This document shows, one piece after another, positions 30,895 through 40,868 of a stretch of DNA of 64,000 nucleotides; within the stretch, counting starts at the first letter, position 1; each line of letters begins with the position of its first letter. The translations under genes and the position numbers were made by a program. Source of the stretch: Anabaena sp. 4-3 (GTDB lineage Bacteria; Cyanobacteriota; Cyanobacteriia; Cyanobacteriales; Nostocaceae); the NCBI RefSeq assembly GCF_001597745.1, contig NZ_LUHJ01000050.1, forward strand, positions 160,697 through 224,696, in the 5' to 3' direction. The notes beneath the pieces are model-generated. The model saw only the letters and a list, made by a program, of their open reading frames with translations. It did no database searches and was not told the DNA's origin.

Positions 30895-31710
30895 TTACCT
30901 ATCTTGATTTGGTGATTGTTTTTGTAATTCTTGCTGAACTTCTTCGACTGTCAAATCTAATTCCTGCGCTGTTTGTTCTACACTTAACCCTAATGTTTGC
31001 AATAAAGGAATTAAACGCAATTTCTCTTGACGCGCACCTTCTTGTCTACCTTCTTGTCTACCTTCTTGTTTAGCTTCTTGATAAACCCTTGTCTGTTCCA
31101 AATCACTTAAACTAAACATGCTCTCAATTTCCTCTCGACTCAAATTTGGGAATTTATAAACCAAGATTGTCTCTATTAATTCTAATAACTGTCGTTGTTG
31201 AGATTCGGGATTAATTTCTTGTCGAGTTCTATCGATTAACTCTCTGGCGGTGGTAATTGCTGTATCTTGATTTTCTATGACTAATTTTAGTGTAGCAATA
31301 CCCACTGGTAATGTAGCTGTTTCACCTAATTCATCTAAATAAATGCGGTGAACACGAGGACTAGCTAATAATTCGCTGTAATGATTGGTGTCGGCTGTAT
31401 CGAGGTTGCGCGTAGGATAGATGACTACAGCCCGCCAAGGATTTCTGGGCTGATATTGACGAATGTATAAAAAGATTTCCGAGAACAGGCGCGAATAAAT
31501 TTCTGTATCGATTTGAAATTGGACTTCGACAAAGTAAATGGGGTTGTCTTGTGTGGGTAGAAAAACGCCATCAATACGAAATGCAGTCTGCTTGATTTCA
31601 ACTGATGAGAATTGATAAGCGGTAGCGGTGTCGGGTGAATTGCCAATTAACTCAAAAAATATGCTGGGAAGCTCTTGAAAAAAACGATAAAAGATGCTGT
31701 CAGTTTTCAC
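30895..31710 (-). CDS. DUF2887/Rpn-like PD-(D/E)XK nuclease family protein
   Basis: The 271-residue protein belongs to the transposase-like, Rpn-related families abundant in cyanobacteria, several of which contain a PD-(D/E)XK nuclease core. The N-terminal DSIFYRFFQELP, the RIDGVFLP aspartate and the following YFVEVQFQ (about residue 65) fit the nuclease signature. The tail holds a tandem run of QEGR units (about residues 219-231) encoded by repeated DNA (TTCTTGTCTACC), which probably varies in number. The start is a GTG. The biological role is not known. Confidence 0.8.
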   Translation of the reverse strand: MKTDSIFYRFFQELPSIFFELIGNSPDTATAYQFSSVEIKQTAFRIDGVFLPTQDNPIYFVEVQFQIDTEIYSRLFSEIFLYIRQYQPRNPWRAVVIYPTRNLDTADTNHYSELLASPRVHRIYLDELGETATLPVGIATLKLVIENQDTAITTARELIDRTRQEINPESQQRQLLELIETILVYKFPNLSREEIESMFSLSDLEQTRVYQEAKQEGRQEGRQEGARQEKLRLIPLLQTLGLSVEQTAQELDLTVEEVQQELQKQSPNQDR

Positions 31711-32144
31711 GCTGTATGGATAGTTGAGATTGACCCCATGATAATTTTACCGTGTGGGGGATAAATCGAGCGATCGCCTCACTCAAACTGCCCTTATTTA
31801 CTTCTCCAGACGGCAAACACCACTTTAGCATTACGGTTCACCCTAATTACTCAAGGTATTAATTCTCATAAATTAGACAAAGTGAAAGCAGTTTGATCCA
31901 TGAACCCACTAAAAACACCTTTTAAAATTAACCGTCCCCTCCATTGTTCGGGAAACCCCCCTTCATGGACTGACTATACAAGCTCAGTATATATATCAGC
32001 GTAACTTGGAGTTTCACCTCCAGGAGAACCACAACCAAGGTGATCAATGCTGAACTAACTGCTTTCTCTCAATAGTTGGTTCAAAAATAAAGTCCCTGAT
32101 ATTCTCATTCGTTCATTTGTAGTTATACGGAGCCAGCACCGAAA
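31711..32144. other. Intergenic region upstream of dnaK
   Basis: About 430 bases separate the nuclease gene from dnaK and hold the dnaK promoter and leader. A small hairpin GGAGTTTCACCTCC lies at about 32010-32023. I see no CIRCE operator (GCACTC/GAGTGC), so HrcA control is not supported. No RNA gene is visible. Confidence 0.5.
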
Positions 32145-34046
32145 ATGGCAAAAGTAGTAGGAATTGACTTAGGTACAACTAACTCCTGCGTCGCAGTAAT
32201 GGAAGGTGGTAAACCCACAGTTATCGCTAACGCCGAAGGTTTCCGCACCACCCCCTCAGTAGTAGCGTTTGCGAAAAATGGCGACACTTTGGTAGGACAA
32301 ATCGCCAAACGCCAAGCGGTGATGAACCCCGAAAACACTTTCTACTCTGTGAAGCGTTTTATCGGTCGTCGTTTTGATGAAGTTACCAACGAAGCTACAG
32401 AAGTATCTTACAAAGTTCTCAGCAGTGGCGGTAACGTCAAGCTAGACTCCCCTGGTGCTGGTAAACAATTTGCTCCAGAAGAAATTTCTGCTAAGGTTCT
32501 CCGTAAATTAGTTGAAGACGCTAGTAAGTACCTAGGCGAAACCGTCACCCAGGCAGTAATCACCGTTCCCGCATACTTCAACGACTCCCAACGTCAAGCC
32601 ACCAAAGACGCTGGTAAAATCGCTGGTATTGAAGTCCTGCGGATTATCAACGAACCAACCGCCGCTTCCTTGGCTTATGGTTTTGATAAAAAAAGCAACG
32701 AAACCATCCTCGTATTTGACTTAGGTGGTGGTACATTCGACGTATCTGTATTAGAAGTAGGCGACGGCGTATTTGAAGTATTAGCTACCTCTGGTGACAC
32801 CCACCTCGGTGGTGACGACTTCGATAAAAAAATCGTTGATTTCTTAGCAGAACAGTTCAAAAAAGACGAAGGTATCGACCTCCGCAAAGACAGACAAGCA
32901 CTGCAACGTTTAACAGAAGCCGCAGAAAAAGCCAAGATTGAGCTTTCTAGTGTTACCCAAGCGGAAATTAACCTCCCATTCATCACCGCAACCCAGGACG
33001 GGCCTAAGCACCTGGATATGACCCTAACCCGCGCCAAGTTTGAAGAACTCTGCTCAGACTTGATTGACCGTTGTCGCATTCCCGTAGAACAGGCTCTACG
33101 TGATGCCAAGTTAGGCAAAAATGATATTGATGAAGTTGTACTGGTAGGTGGTTCTACCCGTATCCCCGCAGTCCAACAAGTCGTCAAGACTATCTTGGGT
33201 AAAGACCCTAACCAAAGCGTTAACCCTGATGAAGTGGTAGCTGTTGGTGCAGCCATTCAAGCAGGTGTACTCGCTGGTGATGTTACAGGTATCTTGTTGT
33301 TAGACGTAACACCACTATCTTTGGGTGTGGAAACCTTGGGCGGTGTGATGACCAAGATTATTCCTCGTAACACCACAATTCCCACCAAGAAATCCGAGGT
33401 ATTCTCTACCGCCGTGGATGGTCAAACTAACGTAGAAATTCACGTTCTCCAAGGTGAAAGAGAATTTGCCAACGATAACAAGAGTTTGGGAACCTTCCGT
33501 TTAGATGGTATTCCTCCCGCACCCCGTGGCGTACCTCAAATTGAAGTTACCTTTGATATCGACGCTAACGGTATCCTCAACGTCACCGCTAAGGACAAAG
33601 GTACTGGTAAGGAACAGTCCATCAGTATTACTGGTGCTTCTACCTTAGATAAAACCGACGTTGACCGCATGGTGAAAGAAGCTGAACAAAACGCCACAGC
33701 TGACAAAGAACGTCGGGAGAAAATTGAGCGTAAGAACCAAGCCGACTCTTTGGCTTACCAAGCCGAGAAGCAGTTGCAAGAATTAGGTGATAAAGTTCCG
33801 GCTGCTGATAAGGAAAAAGTTGAAGGCTTAGTGAAAGAACTGCGCGAAGCTGTGGCTAAGGAAGACGACGAGCAAATCAAGAAGTTAACACCAGAATTAC
33901 AACAAGCACTGTTTGCAGTTGGTAGCAACATCTATCAACAATCTGGTGGTGCTGCTCCTGGTGGTGCTGCTCCTGGTGATGGCGGTGCGGCTCCCTCTGG
34001 TGGCGGTGATGATGTGATTGACGCTGATTTCACTGAAACTAAGTAG
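32145..34046 (+). CDS. dnaK: Chaperone DnaK (Hsp70)
   Basis: DnaK folds and rescues proteins with DnaJ and GrpE. The 633-residue protein starts with the nucleotide-domain motif [15 protein letters not shown], carries the phosphate-2 motif [21 protein letters not shown] (about residues 188-208) and the adenosine motif [17 protein letters not shown], then a substrate-binding domain ([17 protein letters not shown]) and a helical lid. The tail is rich in Gly, Ala and Pro (GGAAPGG units) and ends in [12 protein letters not shown], as in authentic DnaK. Cyanobacteria carry several dnaK genes, so which paralogue this is remains open. Confidence 0.97.
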   Translation: MAKVVGIDLGTTNSCVAVMEGGKPTVIANAEGFRTTPSVVAFAKNGDTLVGQIAKRQAVMNPENTFYSVKRFIGRRFDEVTNEATEVSYKVLSSGGNVKLDSPGAGKQFAPEEISAKVLRKLVEDASKYLGETVTQAVITVPAYFNDSQRQATKDAGKIAGIEVLRIINEPTAASLAYGFDKKSNETILVFDLGGGTFDVSVLEVGDGVFEVLATSGDTHLGGDDFDKKIVDFLAEQFKKDEGIDLRKDRQALQRLTEAAEKAKIELSSVTQAEINLPFITATQDGPKHLDMTLTRAKFEELCSDLIDRCRIPVEQALRDAKLGKNDIDEVVLVGGSTRIPAVQQVVKTILGKDPNQSVNPDEVVAVGAAIQAGVLAGDVTGILLLDVTPLSLGVETLGGVMTKIIPRNTTIPTKKSEVFSTAVDGQTNVEIHVLQGEREFANDNKSLGTFRLDGIPPAPRGVPQIEVTFDIDANGILNVTAKDKGTGKEQSISITGASTLDKTDVDRMVKEAEQNATADKERREKIERKNQADSLAYQAEKQLQELGDKVPAADKEKVEGLVKELREAVAKEDDEQIKKLTPELQQALFAVGSNIYQQSGGAAPGGAAPGDGGAAPSGGGDDVIDADFTETK

Positions 34047-34070
34047 ACAGTAGGTTAGTACCAACATCAT

Positions 34071-34104
34071 AACCCCGGTTTCTTCAAGAAACCGGGGTTT
34101 TTGT
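34071..34104 (+). terminator. Rho-independent terminator after dnaK
   Basis: AACCCCGGTTTCTT pairs with AAGAAACCGGGGTT over a very short loop (34071-34099), followed by TTTTTG. It begins 25 bases past the dnaK stop codon. Confidence 0.93.
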
Positions 34105-34225
34105 GTTTAAACTAGAAAGACAGCAGAGGTTTGGGGATATCTTCTCAACGACTGCTCTGCAATACATCACCCTAGGGATACAAACAGCAGAATTGAGCAG
34201 GGTGGGCAATGCCCACCACAACATT

Positions 34226-35461
34226 TTATACTTTAAACTTTTCGGTAATCCGCTTCATGGCTTCCTCCACATTCTCCCGGCTGTTAAAGGCGGAAATCCG
34301 GAAGTAGCCTTCACCGGCAGCACCAAAGCCAGAACCAGGTGTACCGACAACATTGCAAGTATGCAGTAGTTTATCAAAGAAATCCCAACTAGAAAGACCA
34401 TTAGGAGTCTTCACCCAAACGTAAGGCGCGTTTACGCCACCATAAACGGCTAGTCCGGCGGCGGTGAGTTTTTCGCGGATGATTTTGGCGTTTTCTAAAT
34501 AGAAGTTGACTAATTCTTTGATTTGTGCTTGTCCGGCTGCTGAGTAAACCGCTTCGGCTCCCCGTTGTATGATGTAAGATACGCCGTTAAATTTGGTAGA
34601 CTGGCGACGATTCCACAATTTCCACAGTTCGACATCCGAACCATCGGCGGCTTTGGCTGTCAGGGTTTTGGGTACGACGGTTAAGGCGCAACGAGTGCCG
34701 GTAAAGCCGGCATTTTTGGAGAAGGAACGAAACTCAATGGCGCAGTCTCTTGCACCTTCGATTTCGTAGATAGAATGAGGCAATGAAGGATCTGTGATAT
34801 ATGCTTCGTAGGCTGCATCAAAGAAAATAATCGAGTGATTCGCTTTGGCGTAGTCTACCCATGCTTTCAGGTGTTCTTTGGTGGCGGTTGCGCCTGTGGG
34901 GTTGTTGGGGAAGCAGAGGTAAATTAAATCTACTTTTTGGCTGGGTATTTGGGCGGTAAAGTTGTTTTCGGCGGTGATGGGCAGGTAAACTAAACCTTCA
35001 AACTCGCCTTTATCGTTGGCAGCACCAGTATGTCCCGCCATTACGTTGGTATCTACGTATACTGGGTAAACTGGGTCAGTAACGGCGATAACGTTGTTAT
35101 CTCCGAAGATATCGAGAATGTTACCTGTGTCGCATTTAGAACCGTCGGAAATGAAGATTTCAGAAGCATCAATGTCACATCCCCGTGCTTGGAAATCTTG
35201 AGCCGCAATTTTTTCTCTTAACCAAGCATAACCTTGTTCTGGGCCGTAGCCTTTGAACGTGTTGCGATCGCCCATTTCTTCCACTGCTTTAATCATCGCC
35301 TGACGGCAAGCTTCTGGCAAGGGTTCGGTGACATCACCAATACCCAAACGAATAATCTTAGCATCGGGATTAGCTTCCGCAAAGGCATTTACCCGCCGTG
35401 CAATTTCCGGGAACAGATATCCAGCTTTCAGTTTCAGGTAGTTGTCGTTAATCGTTGCCAT
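34226..35461 (-). CDS. dapL: LL-diaminopimelate aminotransferase
   Basis: DapL makes LL-diaminopimelate directly from tetrahydrodipicolinate, the lysine and cell-wall route used by cyanobacteria and plants. From the ATG at 35461 ([17 protein letters not shown]) it has 411 residues, the usual family length. Key segments are [39 protein letters not shown] (about residues 184-194), [12 protein letters not shown], and the PLP lysine in [16 protein letters not shown] (about residue 245). An in-frame TTG at 35467 is less likely. It converges on dnaK. Confidence 0.96.
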   Translation of the reverse strand: MATINDNYLKLKAGYLFPEIARRVNAFAEANPDAKIIRLGIGDVTEPLPEACRQAMIKAVEEMGDRNTFKGYGPEQGYAWLREKIAAQDFQARGCDIDASEIFISDGSKCDTGNILDIFGDNNVIAVTDPVYPVYVDTNVMAGHTGAANDKGEFEGLVYLPITAENNFTAQIPSQKVDLIYLCFPNNPTGATATKEHLKAWVDYAKANHSIIFFDAAYEAYITDPSLPHSIYEIEGARDCAIEFRSFSKNAGFTGTRCALTVVPKTLTAKAADGSDVELWKLWNRRQSTKFNGVSYIIQRGAEAVYSAAGQAQIKELVNFYLENAKIIREKLTAAGLAVYGGVNAPYVWVKTPNGLSSWDFFDKLLHTCNVVGTPGSGFGAAGEGYFRISAFNSRENVEEAMKRITEKFKV

Positions 35462-35542
35462 AGTCAAGTTGAAAAAAACGGCCTAGATACATCAGCTTAT
35501 CCTGACTTGTAGGCAAAGAAGTAATTTTAGTTGGCGAGTAGG

Positions 35543-35561
35543 GGTTTAGTAATGCTAAACC
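35543..35561. repeat. GGGTTTAGC hairpin repeat, copy 2
   Basis: GGTTTAGTAATGCTAAACC upstream of dapL is a relative of the palindromes at 23486-23506 and 55297-55317. Between 35660 and 35745 there is also a run of TCTGCG, GTTCCGC and GCGGTATGC fragments, a degenerate repeat type scattered through the window. Confidence 0.7.
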
Positions 35562-35749
35562 TTTATATGTGTTATAATAGGTTAAATTTTGTTTTTTTGC
35601 ATTTCGTTAAAACAAGATGTGTTTAGCAATTTATTTAGCGGTTAGGTGATATCTCATTAATCTTTGCGCCTACTCTGCGAGTTCCGCTTGCGGTATGCAC
35701 CTACCCTGGGGGTTCCGCCTTGGCGGTATGCGCGAACTAATTCCTAAAT

Positions 35750-36124
35750 TCAATCAGCAACGCTGTGATTTTTCATAAAAGGTTGCAGACGTTGAATAAG
35801 ATTTGCCGATGACATTAACTTTTTACTTTCTTCTTCTTCTATCTTTCCTATTAATTTACCATCCTGAAAAACTAATAGTGTTGGTAAAGGATGAACTTGA
35901 TAATGCGAAGCTAAATTAGAATAAGCTTCACTATCAATTTTCACTATCTTAACTTGTGACTGCATTTTGACACTCACATCAGCCAAAACTGATTCTATCA
36001 AATGAGAAGGGCCACATACAGGAGAGAAAAAAACTACCAATAGCAATAAATCAGACCTAGATATTAACTCTTGTAATTCTTCGGCGTTAACTATCTGTGG
36101 ATATTTTGCTTGATGAGCTTGCAT
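35750..36124 (-). CDS. Thioredoxin-like protein with CGPS in place of CGPC
   Basis: The 124-residue protein has a thioredoxin fold: VVFFSPVCGPS (active-site region at residues 37-40), the central KIVKIDSEAYSNLASHYQVHPLPTLLVFQDGK with the cis-proline, and a C-terminal helix. The second active-site cysteine is Ser40 and the usual Trp before the first Cys is Val36, so it cannot act as an ordinary dithiol thioredoxin. A monothiol, binding or regulatory role is possible. It starts one base after the treY stop, as the last gene of the trehalose operon. Confidence 0.85.
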   Translation of the reverse strand: MQAHQAKYPQIVNAEELQELISRSDLLLLVVFFSPVCGPSHLIESVLADVSVKMQSQVKIVKIDSEAYSNLASHYQVHPLPTLLVFQDGKLIGKIEEEESKKLMSSANLIQRLQPFMKNHSVAD

Positions 36125-36125
36125 A

Positions 36126-38981
36126 TTATATTTCTGAAAGTGACATTTCTGGCAAAATCTGATTAGTGTCTTTTAAATCATAACCTAACAACGCCACGGG
36201 AAAGTATTTTAATGCTTCGCCAATTAACAAGATTTTATCAGCTTTAACTATTTGTCCAGTCATACCATCTAGTAAAGTTGAAGGTGTGGCTGGGGGTAAC
36301 TCAATGTAAGTATCTTGCCAAACTTCTGTACCTAATGGATATTGTTCAGGCTGAATTAAGCTGGTAAAAAATCGCGATGCAATGGTAATAATAGTTTGGT
36401 CTTGATAAATTCTCGCAAAGGCGATAATGTGGTCTTTAAATTTTCCCTTGGCTGCTAAGGGTAAGTAACTACCCTGCTGAAAAACCTGTAAATTATTGAC
36501 TCGGAATTTTAAAGCTTGCAGAATCAAAAACATCTTGATTCTACCATCTGCTTTATTTGCTAATAGCTCATCAATTAATTTGAGGATATCTGTGGGAATT
36601 TGTGCTTTAATCTCTTGGAGGTAAGATTTACGGATGGCAAAGTCAACCGGACGACGGTTATCAGGATCAACCATGCTAAAATCCCAGAGTTCTGTCCCTT
36701 GATAGAAGTCGGGAAAACCGGGAGAGGTAATTTTTAGTAAGGTTTGTGACAGGGAGTTGAAAATTCCATAGTCAGCTATGCGTTTTTGAAAGGGAATAAA
36801 TTCTTGTAAAAATTGGTTGTCTGCTGAAGGTGTTAAAACTTTGGTAGCAAAGTCAATTACAGCATTTTCATAGGTGCTGTTTCGTCTTAACCATGCGGTG
36901 TAAACTTTGGCTTCTCGAATAGCTTTGAGGAGATAATCTAAGAGGCGATCGCAAAAATTTTCATACTCATTTTCAAAAAAGGGAAATGCTCCCACTAACA
37001 TCTGATAAAATAAGTATTCATCGTTATTATCCGGCATAAAAACTTTTTTCGTCAAGCTGGTTTTATATTCACGATTCAGTTCATAAAATTTACGTACTTG
37101 TGTTTCCCATGCTTGAGGAATTTCTGATAAGACATTCAACCTGGCTCTAATATCTTCACCGCGTTTTGTATCATGGGTTGAGGTAGTATTCATGGTATAC
37201 TGCCAACAAGCTTGTCGTTGTTGGTTAAAATCATGAAATTCATCAATATTCACTCCAAAACGGTCAGGATTTCCCCCAACTTCATTTAAAGAAATAAAAC
37301 GGTTATAAACATATAAAGCTGTATCTTCTACACCTTTAGCCATTAATGGCCCTGTATATTGTTGCAACCGCATCACAAAATAAAGTCTTTGGTCTTGTTC
37401 TTCGGGTGTGAGAGAATCATCATGTTCTAGTAACAGTAATTTTTCAATAAAACTTAACTCATGATGTAGTAAGGGAAGATGGGATTTAGCCTGTTGAATA
37501 ACCTCTTGAATATAGGGAATATCTGCTGCTGTTATGCCATCTTGATTGATATAAGTGCGATAAATAGGAAAGCGAGACAAAATTTCTGCGATCGCTCGTT
37601 TTAAGCCGTTGATAGTAAAATCATTACCATAACGATGTTTACCTGCTATTTTCTTTAAAATATAAGTTAAATTATCAATATCACCAGCTAAGTTTCTCTC
37701 AATCATTAAATGTTTTTTCTCAGTCACAACTTGCTCATAAGGTGTTCTCCAGCCTGTATTGTGATAGTATATTTGAGTAAAAGCATCTTGATTGTCTGTT
37801 AAACAAAAAATTCCATTGAGATAATTTAAAAATTCATATCCCGTAGTCCCTTGAATTTGCCAATTCTCAGGTAATTCTTCTCCTGTTTGTAATATCTTTT
37901 CTACACACAGATATACATCGCCTATTTTTTCTCGCAATCTTTGTAAATACTGACTTGGGTCATAAAGTCCATCTATATGGTCAACTCGCAACCCTGTAAA
38001 CTCACCTGACTTAGCTAATTTACAAATTAAATTGTGAGTGTTTTTAAAGACTGTTTCATCCTCTACTTTTAATGATATCAATTCATTGACTGTAAAAAAT
38101 CTTCTGTAATTAATTTCCTCAGCCCCAACTTTCCAAAATGAGAGTCTAAAAAATTGCTCAGAAAGCAAACTATCTAAAAGATTAAAACTTTCTGCTTTAC
38201 CGATTTCGCCATTAAATAAACGAACATTATCATCAATAAATGTTTTAATTTCTGAATAGTCTGTATACAGTTCCCATAACAACCCTTTAACAAAATCTAT
38301 TTGGTCTTGTCTTTCCGTTGGTGTGGCATCTTGAGGTATATGCTTGACCATATACAATATACCTAGCAACCTGACAAATATAGGATGTTTTCTCCCTAAA
38401 GTCTTAGCTAATTCCCTTAAATTTTGGCTTAAGAAAGTTGCATAAGATTCTAAATTAACTGGCAACTTCAAGTTATAATAATTAACACTCAATCCTGTTT
38501 GGTCGTAGCGTAATTGAATTTCTTGATTTTCTAATGCTTCTCCATAAAATTTACCCAGAAGTGGCGTTAAAATTGGTTCATGAGGATTACCAAAACCATT
38601 GCTGATCGGATAATTCCAGGCAATATCGAAATAATTAGTATAGATAGAATTAACCCCGTTTTCTAAAACATCCATCAGATATTTATTTTGGCTATCATAA
38701 GCTGCATGATTGGGTACAATATCCTGTAACCAACCCATCTGATGTTGTTTTAGTTCTTGAATTAAGTCAAAAAAGTCTTCTTGAGTTCCTAATTCGGGAT
38801 TGAGTTGATTAGGGTCAACTATATCATAGCCGTGTGTACTACCTACTCGCGCTTTAAAAATTGGTGCAGCATAAACATCAGAAATTCCCAATTCTGCTAA
38901 ATAGCTGGTGACTTCTTTAGCCGATTGAAAAGGAAATTGAGCATTAAATTGTATTCGGTAAGTTGCTATGGGAATACGCAT
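36126..38981 (-). CDS. treY: Malto-oligosyltrehalose synthase TreY
   Basis: TreY rearranges the reducing end of a maltodextrin into a trehalosyl unit, the first step of the TreY-TreZ route. The 951-residue GH13 protein begins RIPIATYRIQFNAQFPFQSA and shows the family catalytic regions: VPNHAAYD (about residue 94), GLRVDHIDGLYDP with the nucleophile Asp (about residue 335), the VEKIL acid segment, and NTTSTHDTKRGED (about residue 596). It lies between treZ and the thioredoxin-like gene. Confidence 0.96.
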   Translation of the reverse strand: MRIPIATYRIQFNAQFPFQSAKEVTSYLAELGISDVYAAPIFKARVGSTHGYDIVDPNQLNPELGTQEDFFDLIQELKQHQMGWLQDIVPNHAAYDSQNKYLMDVLENGVNSIYTNYFDIAWNYPISNGFGNPHEPILTPLLGKFYGEALENQEIQLRYDQTGLSVNYYNLKLPVNLESYATFLSQNLRELAKTLGRKHPIFVRLLGILYMVKHIPQDATPTERQDQIDFVKGLLWELYTDYSEIKTFIDDNVRLFNGEIGKAESFNLLDSLLSEQFFRLSFWKVGAEEINYRRFFTVNELISLKVEDETVFKNTHNLICKLAKSGEFTGLRVDHIDGLYDPSQYLQRLREKIGDVYLCVEKILQTGEELPENWQIQGTTGYEFLNYLNGIFCLTDNQDAFTQIYYHNTGWRTPYEQVVTEKKHLMIERNLAGDIDNLTYILKKIAGKHRYGNDFTINGLKRAIAEILSRFPIYRTYINQDGITAADIPYIQEVIQQAKSHLPLLHHELSFIEKLLLLEHDDSLTPEEQDQRLYFVMRLQQYTGPLMAKGVEDTALYVYNRFISLNEVGGNPDRFGVNIDEFHDFNQQRQACWQYTMNTTSTHDTKRGEDIRARLNVLSEIPQAWETQVRKFYELNREYKTSLTKKVFMPDNNDEYLFYQMLVGAFPFFENEYENFCDRLLDYLLKAIREAKVYTAWLRRNSTYENAVIDFATKVLTPSADNQFLQEFIPFQKRIADYGIFNSLSQTLLKITSPGFPDFYQGTELWDFSMVDPDNRRPVDFAIRKSYLQEIKAQIPTDILKLIDELLANKADGRIKMFLILQALKFRVNNLQVFQQGSYLPLAAKGKFKDHIIAFARIYQDQTIITIASRFFTSLIQPEQYPLGTEVWQDTYIELPPATPSTLLDGMTGQIVKADKILLIGEALKYFPVALLGYDLKDTNQILPEMSLSEI

Positions 38982-39030
38982 GATATCAATTCAAAATTAA
39001 AAATTCAAAATTTGAAAAAACTATAAATTA

Positions 39031-40845
39031 TCAAGTTTCGTAGAGGACAAAACTTTGAGCGCGGAGAGTTAATTCTGATTGTGAGTTAACTTCTTTTGGT
39101 GAAATAGAACCATTACCTAGCCATTGTTTATCAGCAGAGTCGAAAATTTTTAGACACTTATTATTGATGATTTCATTGTTAACAGTTATATCTGTTGTAT
39201 GGAAATTCATTAAACAAAATATCTGATGTTCTGCGTTGTGTCTTCTCCACCACACAAGTTTTTTATCTTCAATACAACCAGCTTGTAAATTTTGGCGATT
39301 ATCTGTCCTCAAAGCCGGATGTTTTTGCCGCAATTGTATAAGATGGCGATAAAAATCATAGATAATTTTATGCTTACCTTGTTGACGTTTATCCCAATGC
39401 AATTTACACATCAAAAAACTTTCCGGTGATTCTGGATCAGGTGGTTCACCTTCAGCGTGAAATTCCGCAAATTCTCGCTTGCGTCCTTCCCGCACAGCTT
39501 TAATTAAATCTGGGTCTGAATGGCTGACAAAATAGGTAAAAGGTGCTAATTCGCCATACTCCTCACCCATAAATAAAAGCGGAATGTAAGGGGATAAAAT
39601 AACTGCACCAGCCGCTAATTTTAAGGCTTCAAAAGTAACTAGCTGCGATAATCGCTCACCTAAAATTCTATTACCTATTTGGTCATGATTTTGGATAGCA
39701 ACTATAAACTGATGGGGAGGGCGATCGCTGACCGAATTCCCATGAAACCGGTTGCGAAAATGGGAATATTTCCAGTCATAAACAAAACTATCTGTATAAG
39801 CTTTAACTAAATGTTCACACCGACCAAAGTCAGCATAATAACCCAGGCGATCGCCTGTCAATAAAGTATATAATGAATGATGAAAATCATCACTCCATTG
39901 GGCATCAATTCCATACCCCCCCAATTCAGGCGGACGAATTACTTTAGAATCATTTAAATCACTTTCAGCAATTAAATAAACTTTTCTTCCCTGCGCTTGA
40001 GAAAACACAGCTACATTTTCTGCAAGTTCAGCCAAAAAATGTTTAGCACCCAAATCATAAATAGCATGAATAGCATCTAAACGTAGCGCATCAATATGAT
40101 ATTCCTCCAACCAATAAAGCGCGTTTTGAATAAAAAATTGCCGCACATCATAGCTATCAGCATCATCGAAATTAATCGCACTTCCCCAAGGAGTGCGATA
40201 GGTTTGGGTAAAATAAGACCCGAAGTGACTCATGTAATTACCTTCGGGGCCAAAATGGTTATAAACTACATCTAAAATGACAGCAATTCCCTGTTGATGA
40301 CAAGCATCAACTAATAGTTTTAACTTCTTCGGCCCCCCATAAGAATCTTGCACCGCAAACGGATAAACGCCATCATAACCCCAATTTCTTGACCCCGGAA
40401 ATTGTGCAATGGGCATTAATTCAATAGCATTGATGCCTAAATCTCGTAAATCTGGTAATCTAGGAATTATCGCGGCAAAAGTACCTTCTGGCGTGAAAGT
40501 ACCAACGTGTAACTCATAAATAATCATAGTTTCTAAAGGAACACCAGACCAATTACTGTCATTCCAAGTAAAACTATGGTCGATGACTTGAGAAGGGCCA
40601 TGTACATCATGCGGCTGAAAATTTGATGCTGGATCAGGTCGAGATTCCTGACCATTTAAATGATAAAAATAAAGAGTTCCTGGTTCAATATTTGTTGCCG
40701 TAACTCGCCAATAATTCCCTTGTTTTTGCATCGGTATCAGGCGCGTTTGTGGCGAAATAATTTCTAAGTCCACAGTTTGGGCATTTGGACACCAGACAGT
40801 AAATTCACAATAACCATCACCTAAATAATGCGCCCCTAGTTTCAT
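39031..40845 (-). CDS. treZ: Malto-oligosyltrehalose trehalohydrolase TreZ
   Basis: TreZ cuts trehalose off the product of TreY. The 604-residue protein has an N-terminal CBM48-like beta domain (YLGDGYCEFTVWCPNAQ) and a GH13 barrel with YNHFGPEG, the nucleophile segment DALRLDAIHAIYD (about residue 257), acid region LIAESDLND, and IQNHDQIGNR. It follows glgX by 23 bases and precedes treY by 49, so the three form one operon. All starts are good ATG codons. Confidence 0.96.
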   Translation of the reverse strand: MKLGAHYLGDGYCEFTVWCPNAQTVDLEIISPQTRLIPMQKQGNYWRVTATNIEPGTLYFYHLNGQESRPDPASNFQPHDVHGPSQVIDHSFTWNDSNWSGVPLETMIIYELHVGTFTPEGTFAAIIPRLPDLRDLGINAIELMPIAQFPGSRNWGYDGVYPFAVQDSYGGPKKLKLLVDACHQQGIAVILDVVYNHFGPEGNYMSHFGSYFTQTYRTPWGSAINFDDADSYDVRQFFIQNALYWLEEYHIDALRLDAIHAIYDLGAKHFLAELAENVAVFSQAQGRKVYLIAESDLNDSKVIRPPELGGYGIDAQWSDDFHHSLYTLLTGDRLGYYADFGRCEHLVKAYTDSFVYDWKYSHFRNRFHGNSVSDRPPHQFIVAIQNHDQIGNRILGERLSQLVTFEALKLAAGAVILSPYIPLLFMGEEYGELAPFTYFVSHSDPDLIKAVREGRKREFAEFHAEGEPPDPESPESFLMCKLHWDKRQQGKHKIIYDFYRHLIQLRQKHPALRTDNRQNLQAGCIEDKKLVWWRRHNAEHQIFCLMNFHTTDITVNNEIINNKCLKIFDSADKQWLGNGSISPKEVNSQSELTLRAQSFVLYET

Positions 40846-40868
40846 ATTTAATCCTAGTGAAAATTACC

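Noticed and set aside
31711-32144. CIRCE/HrcA operator upstream of dnaK
   Set aside because: No GCACTC/GAGTGC inverted repeat was found.
32675-33256. Minus-strand frame of 193 codons opposite dnaK
   Set aside because: Long shadow frame caused by dnaK codon bias; low-complexity serine-rich translation.
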